8,266 nt of DNA from an uncultured Oscillospiraceae bacterium (GTDB lineage Bacteria > Bacillota > Clostridia > Oscillospirales > Oscillospiraceae): positions 1 to 8,266 of the forward strand of contig CAJUQS010000119.1 in NCBI GenBank assembly GCA_910588365.1. Direction: 5' to 3'. The notes below the pieces were generated by a model. That model ran no database searches and was not told the origin of the DNA. It saw only the letters and a program-made list of their open reading frames with translations. The translations under genes and the position numbers were made by a program. Shown one piece after another: positions 1 through 6,533 of the stretch; the stretch's first letter is position 1, and each line of letters opens with the position of its first letter.

Positions 1-46
1 ATATTTTCCGCCCTGACTGCGTTAAAAATCCTTGCAATCCGTCAGG

Positions 47-82
47 ATTCTGCAACAGGCGCATCGAGCGCCTGTGCAGAAT
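47..82 (+). other. Bulged stem-loop 1 in the repeat
   Basis: ATTCTGCAACAGGCGC (47-62) pairs with GCGCCTGTGCAGAAT (68-82) around the 5-base loop ATCGA. This gives 15 base pairs with a single bulged A. The pairing is exact apart from the bulge. The left arm overlaps an alternative smaller stem, TTGCA-ATCC at 32-40 against GGAT and TGCAA at 45-55, so the two folds exclude each other. Confidence 0.75.
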
Positions 83-83
83 A

Positions 84-119
84 ATCGTGCATGACCCCTC
101 GATGGGGTCATTGCACGAT
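84..119 (+). other. Bulged stem-loop 2 in the repeat
   Basis: ATCGTGCATGACCCC (84-98) pairs with GGGGTCATTGCACGAT (104-119) around the 5-base loop TCGAT. Again there are 15 base pairs with one bulged base, this time in the right arm. It starts two bases after stem-loop 1, so the two form a tandem pair of almost identical design but different stem sequence. Confidence 0.75.
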
Positions 120-249
120 ATGGATTGCTGCGGCTTTTTGTCTTGCAGGACAAAAAATCTATCTCGCCAATCCGCACACGCCGAGATATTAAACAGGCTC
201 TCAGACAAAAACTGCCTGCGGCAAAACGCCTGCGGAGTGCTTTTTCTGC

Positions 250-278
250 TTGCTTCTCTGCTGGCAGCGTATTATAAT
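250..278 (+). promoter_or_regulatory. Sigma-A-type promoter of the PAP2 gene
   Basis: TTGCTT at 250-255 and a perfect TATAAT at 273-278 are separated by 17 bases, the optimal sigma-A spacing. Transcription would start near 285, leaving a leader of about 27 bases with the RBS at 299-303. This places the true start of the PAP2 gene downstream of 285 and excludes the upstream in-frame extension. The promoter lies directly after the repeat. Confidence 0.75.
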
Positions 279-298
279 GGGGATATCCTGGTAAAAAT

Positions 299-303
299 GG
301 AGG
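299..303 (+). promoter_or_regulatory. RBS that sets the PAP2 gene start
   Basis: GGAGG sits 8 bases before the ATG at 312. The only nearby alternative, ATG at 297, overlaps this GGAGG and has no good site of its own. Confidence 0.7.
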
Positions 304-311
304 ATGCCCCT

Positions 312-1226
312 ATGGAACTGCTGTACTGGTTTGAATCCATCCGTATGCCGATTCTGGACACGCTGATGTCTCTGATTACCCATCTGGGGGAGGAGACCTT
401 CTTCATGGTGGCCGCCCTGTATGTGTTCTGGTGCGTGGACAAGCGGCGGGGGTACTACCTGCTGTCCGTAGGGTTCGCGGGCACACTGGTCAGCCAGTGG
501 CTGAAAATTGCCTGCCGCATCCCCCGTCCCTGGGTGCGGGATCCCAACTTCACCATCGTGGAGTCCGCCCGGGCTCAGGCGGGCGGCTACAGCTTCCCCA
601 GCGGACACACCCAGAGCGCTGTGGGCTGGATGGGCGGCATCGCCCGTTTCACCCGGCGGTGGTGGCTGCGGGCGGTGTGTGTCGTTTTGCTTCTGCTGGT
701 GTCCGTATCCCGGATGTACCTGGGAGTCCACACGCCGGCGGATGTGGGGGTGGGCTTTGTCATTGCGGTGGTGCTGGTGTTCGCCCTGTACCCGCTCATC
801 GAGAGCACCCTGTGGTTTCCTGGCCGGCTCTATCTGATCATCGGGGGGATGCTGGCGGCCAGCCTGGCATTCGTGGGCTTTGTGGAGCTTTTCCCCTTCC
901 CGGCGGACGTGGATGCTGCCAATCTGGCCGGGGCGGTGAAAAACGCCTACTCCATGACAGGCGCGGTGGCGGGCGTACTGGCGGTGAGCGTCTTTGACAA
1001 CCAGCTGCTTCAGTTCCCCAACCGCGCCCCCTGGTGGGGGCAGCTGATCAAGCTGGCGGGGGGGCTTGTGCTGGTGGTGCTGGCCAAGTCCCTGCTGAAG
1101 GCGCCGCTGCTGGCGCTGTGCGGCGGCCACGAGGCCGCCCACGCTGTCCGCTATTTCCTCATGGTTCTGGTGGCGGGAGGCGTGTGGCCCATGAGCTTCC
1201 GTTTCTTCGAGCGGTACGCCAAATAG
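312..1226 (+). CDS. PAP2-family membrane phosphatase
   Basis: This is an integral-membrane phosphatase of 304 residues in the PAP2 (type 2 phosphatidic acid phosphatase) superfamily. All three signature motifs are intact: K65-x6-R72-P73, P96-S97-G98-H99, and S133-R134-x5-H140-x3-D144. In this family His99 is the proton donor and His140, activated by Asp144, is the nucleophile. Several hydrophobic segments are visible, roughly at 30-62, 119-133, 146-166, 173-193, 212-226, 245-265 and 280-296. The motif loops should face outside the membrane, acting on lipid phosphates or pyrophosphates such as phosphatidate or polyprenyl pyrophosphate; the actual substrate cannot be read from sequence. The extra hydrophobic C-terminal half after the third motif goes beyond the core PAP2 fold. 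The start at 312 is chosen from the promoter at 250-278 and GGAGG at 299-303. The frame stays open upstream to 87, but that part is repeat sequence. It is a monocistronic gene convergent with the SLH gene. Confidence 0.92.
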   Translation: MELLYWFESIRMPILDTLMSLITHLGEETFFMVAALYVFWCVDKRRGYYLLSVGFAGTLVSQWLKIACRIPRPWVRDPNFTIVESARAQAGGYSFPSGHTQSAVGWMGGIARFTRRWWLRAVCVVLLLLVSVSRMYLGVHTPADVGVGFVIAVVLVFALYPLIESTLWFPGRLYLIIGGMLAASLAFVGFVELFPFPADVDAANLAGAVKNAYSMTGAVAGVLAVSVFDNQLLQFPNRAPWWGQLIKLAGGLVLVVLAKSLLKAPLLALCGGHEAAHAVRYFLMVLVAGGVWPMSFRFFERYAK

Positions 1227-1236
1227 CGGGGCAGAC

Positions 1237-1260
1237 ATCCGTTTTTGAGAGAGAACGGAT
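1237..1260. other. Small stem-loop after the PAP2 gene
   Basis: ATCCGTT (1237-1243) pairs with AACGGAT (1254-1260) across a 10-base loop. It starts 10 bases past the PAP2 stop codon. No T-run follows, so it is not a classical terminator; it could protect the 3' end of the transcript. Confidence 0.4.
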
Positions 1261-1321
1261 CAAAAAAGAGCTTTTTGCGCGAAATTTTGTTTCCCGTATA
1301 GCTGATACATATGAAGAGAAG

Positions 1322-1355
1322 AGCCCGTCTGGCAGAATAATCCGCCAGACGGGCT
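1322..1355. terminator. Shared terminator hairpin between convergent genes
   Basis: AGCCCGTCTGGC (1322-1333) pairs perfectly with GCCAGACGGGCT (1344-1355) around a 10-base loop. It lies 14 bases past the stop of the minus-strand SLH gene and about 95 bases past the PAP2 stop. The minus-strand tail (TCTTCTCTTC) and the plus-strand tail (TCTTGATGGTTGTTTT) are pyrimidine-rich or T-containing but not pure T-runs. It probably serves the SLH gene mainly and may act in both directions. Confidence 0.7.
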
Positions 1356-1369
1356 TCTTGATGGTTGTT

Positions 1370-3880
1370 TTACAGCTCCTGCAGCGTGGCCAGGACCTTG
1401 CACACCGCCGCACGGGTCATGATCCCGTCGGGATCCAGACGGCCGTCGGTACCGCCGATGACCCCCAGGCCAACCATGGTCTGGAAATGCTCCACCGCGT
1501 AAGGGAGAATCTGGTCCGCGTCAGTAAACTGGCTGAGATCGGCCAGGGGGGCCGCGGGTTCCGGCTGGGCGGGCTCCACAGGCTCCGCGGGCTGGGAGGG
1601 ATCATACCCCTCGGGATAGGTCACGCCGTCGATGGGCTCCAGACCGATGAACATCTCCCCGCCGTCCGGGACGCCCGGCCGATCCGGCTGGTCGGGCTCC
1701 TCACCGCCGCCGTTCAGCGCCAGCATCCGGCCCAGCATGGTCACCGCCTGGGAGCGGGTCAGCGTCCCCTGGGGATCGAAGATGACCGTGCCGTCCTGCT
1801 GGGTGATGCCGTTGACAATGCCCAGGGAGTACATGGCGCGGATGTAGTCCCCCGCCCAGGCATCCACCGGATCCAGGTCGGTGAAGGGCGTGACCACGCC
1901 GGCGTAATCCGACGCGTTGATTCCCAGATAGCGGCACAGCAGCACAGAGAACTCCGCCCGGGTGACGCCCTTGTCCGGGTAAGCGTACAGCTTGCCGTCC
2001 ACGGTGGTGCCGGTGAGGATGCCCTGGTGGTAGAGCCCGGACATATAGGTGCTGGCCCAGTGCCCCTCCATGTCAACGAAGGGAACGTCGGCCTTGATAT
2101 AGATGGGTATGGTGACGCTGGCGCTGCCCCGGGAGACGGTGAGATACCCGCTGCCCTGGGTGAGGGCCGCGGTCAGCAGGCCGTTTTCATCCACTGTGCC
2201 CAGAGATTCCTCCATCCGCCAGCTGAACTCGCTGTTGGAGACCTCCAGGGGCAGATGGTTGTATTTGGCGGCAACCGTCAGCTGGACGCTCTGTCCGGGG
2301 GCGATGTTCAGCCCGTCGATATCGCTGCCGCTGCGCTGGAGCGTGATCTCGTCCGGGCCGTCCACCACCAGCACCTCCCGCTGGGCGGACAGTCCGCCGG
2401 AGTAGGCGGTGACAGTGACCGGGCCGCTGACCATGGGCGCGGTGAGCACGCTGCCCGCAATCTGTCCGGCGCTGGCTGTCAGCTCCACGTTCCCGGACAG
2501 GGGGAAGTAGTTGGTATCCGCCAGGGTGGCCGAGAGCTCCACCGTATGACCCACCATCACCGCCGGCGCGCCGGCCGTGAGGTAGATGCTGCCGGGCTGG
2601 CCGGTGGCCTGTCCGGGAGCCAGCAGGACGATGTGGTTGGACACCTTGCGCAGGCTCTTGTCGCTGGGGGAGTTGAGGACCTTGGCGGAGGTGCTGTCCG
2701 GCAGAGCGGCCGCCGCCGTCGTGGAGCCGCCGCCGTCCAGGCACAGGGCCGTGACGCAGCCCAGCTCCTCCATCCGCTGGGCCAGCACCCCCAGGGACGC
2801 GCCCATGCTGTGGGTGTTCTGCCGTCCGTCGATGGTGTAGAGTACCAGATCGCCGTTGGCCTTTACGCCCACGGCGGTGCGGGGAGCGGCGGTGGCCTCA
2901 AAGCCGCTCTGGGCCTTGCCGTCCTTGACCAGCAGATACAACGCGCCGATGGCCTCGGTGACCTCGTTCCAGGCGGGGTCCTGGGTGACAAAGGAGAGGG
3001 TGACCGCCTGCCCGGGCACCAGCCCGCGCAGAAATTCCACCCCGTCGGCATAGCCGGAGGCGGATACGGTGAGGATCACCTGGTTTTCCTGGAGCGTCCG
3101 GGAGGCGGCGTCCTCGGAAACCTCCTCCACCTGCAGCGTCATCTGTCCGCCGATGGCGGGCCGGCCCTCCACCACGGTGCAGAGGGCTGTGATGCCGGTG
3201 GAGGAGGCGGGGACGGAGTGGTCGTTGCGGTAGTAGTAGGTCATGAGGGTGATGCCGCCGCCCTCCACGCGGGGCTTGTTGACCGCCGCCAGGTTCATGC
3301 TCTGGGTGTCGGTGCGGGCGGTGACCATCAGCTTGGGCTCGCCCATGACCACGCTGCCGTCGGCGCGGAAGCCCACGGCGTAGTAGTTGCCGGAACCGGA
3401 GAGAAGCTGCCCGTTGGAGATCAGCATACCCAGGGGGTAGCCGCTGGAGGTGTCGTAGAAGTCGCCGTTGATGGCGCCCACCACCCGGTAGCCCTGCTGC
3501 TCATAGTACTCCGCCGCCGCCTTGGCGGTGAGCCGGTCGCAGACCGAGGAGCCGAAGGCCGCCACAGGCCGCACGCTGCCGCTGGAGACGGTGGCTGCGG
3601 ACTGGTCCGCGCTCATGCTGGGGTCCAGCAGCCAGCTGGGCAGTCCGCTGACAGAGGGGCTGCCGCTGGAGGCGCCGGGGGAGTAGGTGATGTAGTACTC
3701 GTGCCGCGGCCGGTCATAGCCGCCGCTCCAGAAGGTATTGTCGCTGAGGACGACGCCGTCCTGCAGGACCGTATCCTTCAGCCACACGTCGCTGCCGTAG
3801 GCCGCCGATGCGGCCAGCGCGGCGGGCGAGAGGCCGATGGCCAGGATAAATGCCAATACCAGGGATACAGCTCGTTTCAT
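1370..3880 (-). CDS. SLH-anchored phosphodiester glycosidase (NAGPA domain)
   Basis: This is a secreted surface protein of 836 residues. Residues 1-24 form a signal peptide: MKRA, a hydrophobic core, and a cut near ALA-AS. Residues about 105-425 match the NAGPA/DUF2233 phosphodiester glycosidase domain, with hallmarks AINGDFYD (136-143), GVKANGDLVLYTIDGR (338-353), LDGGGSTT (381-388) and SNHIVLL (414-420). The family hydrolyses sugar-1-phosphate diesters such as GlcNAc-1-P-linked groups; the bacterial substrate may be a wall glycopolymer, which is inference. Residues about 430-597 look like two beta-rich Ig-like spacers. Three SLH motifs follow, at about 600-650, 666-722 and 784-836, and should bind secondary wall polymer. 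A Pro/Glu/Asp-rich linker (about 724-782) splits SLH2 from SLH3. SLH1 keeps TRAE, but SLH2 reads TRSQ and SLH3 TRAA. The start at 3880 is set by AAAGGAG and the signal peptide; a 22-residue upstream extension would be encoded by leader and repeat. The gene diverges from the YyaL-type gene. Confidence 0.9.
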   Translation of the reverse strand: MKRAVSLVLAFILAIGLSPAALAASAAYGSDVWLKDTVLQDGVVLSDNTFWSGGYDRPRHEYYITYSPGASSGSPSVSGLPSWLLDPSMSADQSAATVSSGSVRPVAAFGSSVCDRLTAKAAAEYYEQQGYRVVGAINGDFYDTSSGYPLGMLISNGQLLSGSGNYYAVGFRADGSVVMGEPKLMVTARTDTQSMNLAAVNKPRVEGGGITLMTYYYRNDHSVPASSTGITALCTVVEGRPAIGGQMTLQVEEVSEDAASRTLQENQVILTVSASGYADGVEFLRGLVPGQAVTLSFVTQDPAWNEVTEAIGALYLLVKDGKAQSGFEATAAPRTAVGVKANGDLVLYTIDGRQNTHSMGASLGVLAQRMEELGCVTALCLDGGGSTTAAAALPDSTSAKVLNSPSDKSLRKVSNHIVLLAPGQATGQPGSIYLTAGAPAVMVGHTVELSATLADTNYFPLSGNVELTASAGQIAGSVLTAPMVSGPVTVTAYSGGLSAQREVLVVDGPDEITLQRSGSDIDGLNIAPGQSVQLTVAAKYNHLPLEVSNSEFSWRMEESLGTVDENGLLTAALTQGSGYLTVSRGSASVTIPIYIKADVPFVDMEGHWASTYMSGLYHQGILTGTTVDGKLYAYPDKGVTRAEFSVLLCRYLGINASDYAGVVTPFTDLDPVDAWAGDYIRAMYSLGIVNGITQQDGTVIFDPQGTLTRSQAVTMLGRMLALNGGGEEPDQPDRPGVPDGGEMFIGLEPIDGVTYPEGYDPSQPAEPVEPAQPEPAAPLADLSQFTDADQILPYAVEHFQTMVGLGVIGGTDGRLDPDGIMTRAAVCKVLATLQEL

Positions 3881-3885
3881 AGGTT

Positions 3886-3892
3886 CTCCTTT
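3886..3892 (-). promoter_or_regulatory. RBS that sets the SLH-protein gene start
   Basis: On the minus strand, AAAGGAG is followed by AACCT and then the ATG at 3880. This is a strong site at good spacing, and the ATG begins a textbook signal peptide. The further upstream in-frame ATG at 3946 lies inside the repeat fragment and has no such site. Confidence 0.85.
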
Positions 3893-3910
3893 TCTGTGTA
3901 TGAAGGATCT

Positions 3911-3952
3911 GGGCGCCCTTTGGGCATGTTTGCATTTTTCAGACAAGCCCTA
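3911..3952 (-). repeat. Partial inverted copy of the dispersed repeat in the SLH gene leader
   Basis: Read on the minus strand, this segment starts TAGGGCTTGTCTGAAAAATG and ends GCCCAAAGGGCGCCC. It matches 8167-8208 on the plus strand at all but a handful of positions, with one single-base indel. It lies between the predicted transcription start (near 3965) and the RBS, so it is part of the 5' leader of the SLH gene. It includes the mini-hairpin GCCC-AAA-GGGC. Similarity beyond the GCCC end is weak (a shared CATACA at nearly the same spacing), so this is either a fragment or a diverged copy. Confidence 0.75.
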
Positions 3953-3971
3953 ATGGAAAAGCAATAGTCCT

Positions 3972-4000
3972 ACTATAGCACAGCCGCCGCAAAATGTCCA
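3972..4000 (-). promoter_or_regulatory. Sigma-A-type promoter of the SLH-protein gene
   Basis: On the minus strand, TGGACA (4000-3995) and TATAGT (3977-3972) are separated by exactly 17 bases, each one base off consensus. Transcription would start near 3965, giving a leader of about 85 bases that carries the repeat fragment. Confidence 0.75.
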
Positions 4001-4011
4001 CCGCCCCGGAG

Positions 4012-4026
4012 CGGAAATCTTTTCCG
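4012..4026. promoter_or_regulatory. Palindrome between divergent promoters, possible operator
   Basis: CGGAAA-TCT-TTTCCG is a perfect 6-base inverted repeat with a 3-base centre. It lies 12 bases upstream of the minus-strand -35 box and overlaps the presumed -35 region of the plus-strand promoter. A regulator-binding role is inferred only from position and symmetry. Confidence 0.35.
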
Positions 4027-4050
4027 GCTAGTGATACGACTTCTTATAAT
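4022..4050 (+). promoter_or_regulatory. Candidate promoter of the YyaL-type gene
   Basis: A perfect TATAAT at 4045-4050 has a poor -35 partner (TTCCGG at 4022-4027, 17-base spacing). It would give a leader of about 110 bases. An alternative is the perfect -35 box TTGACA at 4065-4070, but the bases 17 downstream (CATTTT) are a poor -10. The choice between the two is open. Confidence 0.4.
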
Positions 4051-4166
4051 TTTTGCGTGTACCCTTGACATTTTCGGACTGCGGCCTCATTTTTTCTGAA
4101 GATTTGACCATACTAGCAGTGGAAAAGACCCGTTTCGACAAAAACAATCGGGAGGATCACTGCTGG

Positions 4167-6209
4167 ATGAACGAGACAATTGAGAACGCAACAAAGGAAA
4201 ACCGACTGAAATACGAAAAATCCCCCTACCTGCTCCAACACGCGGAAAACCCCATCCACTGGAACAGCTGGGGGGAGGAGGCTTTTCACACCGCCATCGT
4301 TGAGGACAAGCCGGTCTTTCTGTCCATCGGCTACTCCACCTGCCACTGGTGCCACGTCATGGGACGGGAGTCCTTTGAGGATGAGGAGGTGGCCCGGGTA
4401 CTGAACCGGGGGTTTGTCTCCATCAAGGTGGACCGGGAGGAGCGGCCGGACGTGGACGGGGTATATATGGCGGCCTGCCAGGCGCTGACCGGATCCGGCG
4501 GCTGGCCGCTGACCATTCTGATGACCCCGGACCAGAAACCCTTCTGGGCGGGAACCTATCTGCCGCCCAGGAGCGGGGGCGGCCGGCTGGGGCTGGTGGA
4601 GCTGCTGGAAGAGATTGAACGGCTGTGGCAGTCCGACCGGAGCCGTCTGCTGGAGCTGGGACAGCAGGCAGCCAGGGAGCTGGGCCGCCGGGAGGCGCAC
4701 AGCGGCGCACAGCCGGACCGGGCTCTGCTCCGGCAGGCGGCCTCCCGGCTGCGGCAGGACTTTGACCGGGAGAACGGCGGCTTCGGCGGCGCGCCCAAGT
4801 TTCCCTCGCCCCACACCCTGCTGTTCCTGCTGGACCGGACCCGGCGGGAGGGGGACCTGGGCAGTCTGGAGATGGCGGAGACCACGCTGGTTCAGATGGC
4901 CCGGGGCGGCATCTTTGACCAGCTGAACGGCGGCTTCTGCCGCTACAGTACCGATGATCGGTGGCAGGTGCCCCACTTTGAAAAAATGCTGTACGACAAC
5001 GCCCTGCTCTCCTGCGCGTACCTGGAGGCCTACGCCCAGACGGGGCGGCCCTATTACCGGGAGACGGCCTGCCGCACCCTGGACTACGCCCTGCGGGAGC
5101 TGCGTCTGCCCGGCGGCGGCTTCGCGTGCGGTCAGGACGCGGACAGCGGCGGCGAGGAGGGAAAGTTCTACCTCCTCACCCGGACGGACGTGGAGGAGGT
5201 CCTGGGGGTGGGGGAGGCGGCGGCCTTCTGCCACCGGTTTGCTGTCGCCGGGACGGAGAGCGTCCCCCATCTGCTGGAGGACTCCCGGTACGAGACGGCC
5301 TGGCGGGAGCACGGGGAGCAGTGCCGCCGTCTGGCCGCCTTCCGGCGGCATCGGACCGCCCTCCACCGGGACGACAAGGTGGTCGTCAGCTGGAACGCCA
5401 TGATGATCTCCGCCTTGGCCAAGGCATACCGGGTCCTGGGGGAGGTCCGGTATCTCAGGGCGGCGGAGAGCGCCCGGCTGTTCCTCAAGACCCGGCTCGC
5501 CCGGCCGGATGGCCGGCTATACCTGCGCTGGCGGGACCGGGAGGCGGCGGTGGAGGGCCAGCTGGACGACTATGCCTTCTACTGCTGGGCCCTGCTGGAG
5601 CTGTATGAGGCCAACTTTTCCACCTCCTGCCTGCGGGAGGCGGTGAAGCTGGCGGACAAAATGGAGGAGCTGTTTTGGGACGGAGAGGGCGGCGGCTTCT
5701 TCCGCACTGCCGCAGACGGCGAGCGGCTGATTGTCCGGCAGAAGGAGGTCTGGGACAGCGGCGTCCCCTCCGGCAATGCCGCCGCGGCCCTGGCGCTGGT
5801 GCGGCTGGCGCAGCTCACGGCGGAGAGCCGCTTTCGCGCCAGGGCCGGGGAGCAGCTGAACTGGCTGGCCGGGGAGCTCCGGCGGTATCCCGCCGGGGGA
5901 TGCTTCGCTCTGCTGGCGATGGCGGAGGCCCTGTATCCGGTCCGGGAGCTGGTGTGCGCCAGCAGCGGCTCCGCGCCGGCCTGGCTGGCGGGCGCAGGTG
6001 AGGCATACCGCCTGACCGTCCTGGCAAAAACGGCGGAAAACAGCCGGGGACTGGCGAGACTGGCGCCTTACACGGAGAGCGTCCCCATCCCGGATGCCGG
6101 AGAGAAGCTGTACCTCTGCCGGGACGGAGCCTGCCTGCCCCCGGCGGACGGCCCGGGGGATCTGCGCCGGCGGCTGGCGGAGGATCCCGTGGCCAGTTCT
6201 TTTTCTTAG
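4167..6209 (+). CDS. YyaL/SPATA20-family thioredoxin-domain protein
   Basis: This protein has 680 residues, close to the usual length of the YyaL/SPATA20 family (N-terminal domain DUF255, Thioredox_DsbH). Residues about 10-175 form the thioredoxin-like domain, with C59-H-W-C62 in the active-site position, the family run SIKVDREERPDVD (85-97), and GGWPLTILMTPDQKPFWAGTY (111-131). The rest resembles the alpha/alpha-toroid seen in N-acylglucosamine 2-epimerases, with family motifs FGGAPKFP (206-213), PHFEKMLYDNA (269-279), QDADS (323-327), LDDYAF (466-471) and PSGNAAA (534-540). The C-terminal CRDGAC (651-656) matches the family's closing cysteine pair. Its biochemical role is not settled in bacteria; a redox or sugar-related cytoplasmic function is plausible. 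No signal peptide is seen. The start at 4167 follows GGGAGG at 4150-4155 with a slightly long 11-base gap, and is where family similarity begins. The in-frame extension to 4053 has no family match. It looks monocistronic. Confidence 0.9.
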   Translation: MNETIENATKENRLKYEKSPYLLQHAENPIHWNSWGEEAFHTAIVEDKPVFLSIGYSTCHWCHVMGRESFEDEEVARVLNRGFVSIKVDREERPDVDGVYMAACQALTGSGGWPLTILMTPDQKPFWAGTYLPPRSGGGRLGLVELLEEIERLWQSDRSRLLELGQQAARELGRREAHSGAQPDRALLRQAASRLRQDFDRENGGFGGAPKFPSPHTLLFLLDRTRREGDLGSLEMAETTLVQMARGGIFDQLNGGFCRYSTDDRWQVPHFEKMLYDNALLSCAYLEAYAQTGRPYYRETACRTLDYALRELRLPGGGFACGQDADSGGEEGKFYLLTRTDVEEVLGVGEAAAFCHRFAVAGTESVPHLLEDSRYETAWREHGEQCRRLAAFRRHRTALHRDDKVVVSWNAMMISALAKAYRVLGEVRYLRAAESARLFLKTRLARPDGRLYLRWRDREAAVEGQLDDYAFYCWALLELYEANFSTSCLREAVKLADKMEELFWDGEGGGFFRTAADGERLIVRQKEVWDSGVPSGNAAAALALVRLAQLTAESRFRARAGEQLNWLAGELRRYPAGGCFALLAMAEALYPVRELVCASSGSAPAWLAGAGEAYRLTVLAKTAENSRGLARLAPYTESVPIPDAGEKLYLCRDGACLPPADGPGDLRRRLAEDPVASSFS

Positions 6210-6296
6210 CGCCTGCCTGACAACGGGCGGAGTGGCCGGCGGCGAGAGATGTTTCATCTGGAAACCGTCTGATAACTTTTTACAAGGCTTGACAGG

Positions 6297-6338
6297 AAGC
6301 GGCAAAAACCATTGATTTTTTCAAGGTTTTTGCCGCTT
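6297..6338 (+). terminator. Long terminator-like hairpin after the YyaL-type gene
   Basis: AAGCGGCAAAAACC (6297-6310) pairs perfectly with GGTTTTTGCCGCTT (6325-6338). After one unpaired A, TTGA and TCAA extend the stem inward to a T-only loop, giving about 18 base pairs. The tail CTGTTTCTGTG is only moderately T-rich. It lies about 88 bases past the stop codon at 6209 and is the most likely end of that transcript. Confidence 0.6.
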
Positions 6339-6504
6339 CTGTTTCTGTGTATATCAGTCCGGAGAGAAAAGCTCCTGAAGACAGGTTTCGTCTGCGGCCC
6401 GGCCACGGAAAAATGTTCCGCGTGCTGCCGGCGATTCTGCGCAGGCCCCAAAAACCGATCCCTAGGTGCGCTTTCAACAAATTGACAATATAGCAGAATA
6501 CCTC

Positions 6505-6533
6505 TTGACATTTAGTACAATGCGTTGTATAGT
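6505..6533 (+). promoter_or_regulatory. Near-consensus promoter of the PadR operon
   Basis: TTGACA (6505-6510, perfect) and TATAGT (6528-6533, one mismatch) are spaced by exactly 17 bases. Transcription would start near 6540, so the leader is only about 17 bases and consists almost entirely of the RBS. A second TTGACA at 6482-6487 lies 23 bases upstream but has no matching -10. Confidence 0.85.

Larger units (their letters stand above)
1..249 (+). repeat. Hairpin-rich dispersed repeat, left copy (5' end outside window)
   Basis: Positions 30-60 (CCTTGCAATCC, 3 variable bases, then AGGATTCTGCAACAGGC) recur in the same orientation at 8235-8266 with only a short difference in the middle. The copy then runs through two bulged hairpins (47-82 and 84-119) and a T-rich/A-rich stem, TTTTTGTC against GACAAAAA, around 136-157. 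It probably ends somewhere before the promoter at 250; TCAGACAA near 200-210 is the inverse of TTGTCTGA near the outer end of the copy at 3911-3952, which hints at weak terminal inverted repeats. No transposase is encoded and no convincing gene lies in this stretch. The open frame that enters the PAP2 gene from position 87 reads through the repeat and lies upstream of the gene's likely promoter. Its identity as a MITE-like or REP-like element is inferred; the exact 3' edge is uncertain. Confidence 0.65.

Noticed and set aside
1..119. Tandem hairpins read as a CRISPR array
   Set aside because: The stems differ in sequence and there are no regularly spaced identical repeats with spacers; no cas gene is present.
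87..311. N-terminal extension of the PAP2 protein starting from GTG 87
   Set aside because: It is encoded by the dispersed repeat, starts inside hairpin 2 and lies upstream of the probable promoter.
3881..3946. 22-residue N-terminal extension of the SLH protein from ATG 3946
   Set aside because: It begins inside the repeat fragment, lacks an RBS, and would push the signal peptide away from the N-terminus.
1034..3967. A 977-codon open frame on the plus strand, opposite the SLH gene
   Set aside because: It is antisense to a clear gene with signal peptide, NAGPA motifs and SLH repeats. Its product is Gly/Ala/His/Gln-rich and low in complexity, with no recognisable domain, as expected when a strongly GC-biased gene is read backwards. 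It also overlaps the end of the PAP2 gene.
4113..5366. A 417-codon minus-strand open frame opposite the YyaL-type gene
   Set aside because: It is an antisense shadow of a well-supported family member, with biased composition and no motifs.
6289..6317. TTGACA at 6289 as a further promoter
   Set aside because: The bases 17 downstream (TTGATT) are a poor -10 and lie inside the terminator-like hairpin.
6254..6511. Short minus-strand frames across the 6210-6556 intergenic region (66-85 codons)
   Set aside because: No RBS precedes the starts, they run through the terminator-like hairpin and into the PadR promoter, and the products match nothing I know.
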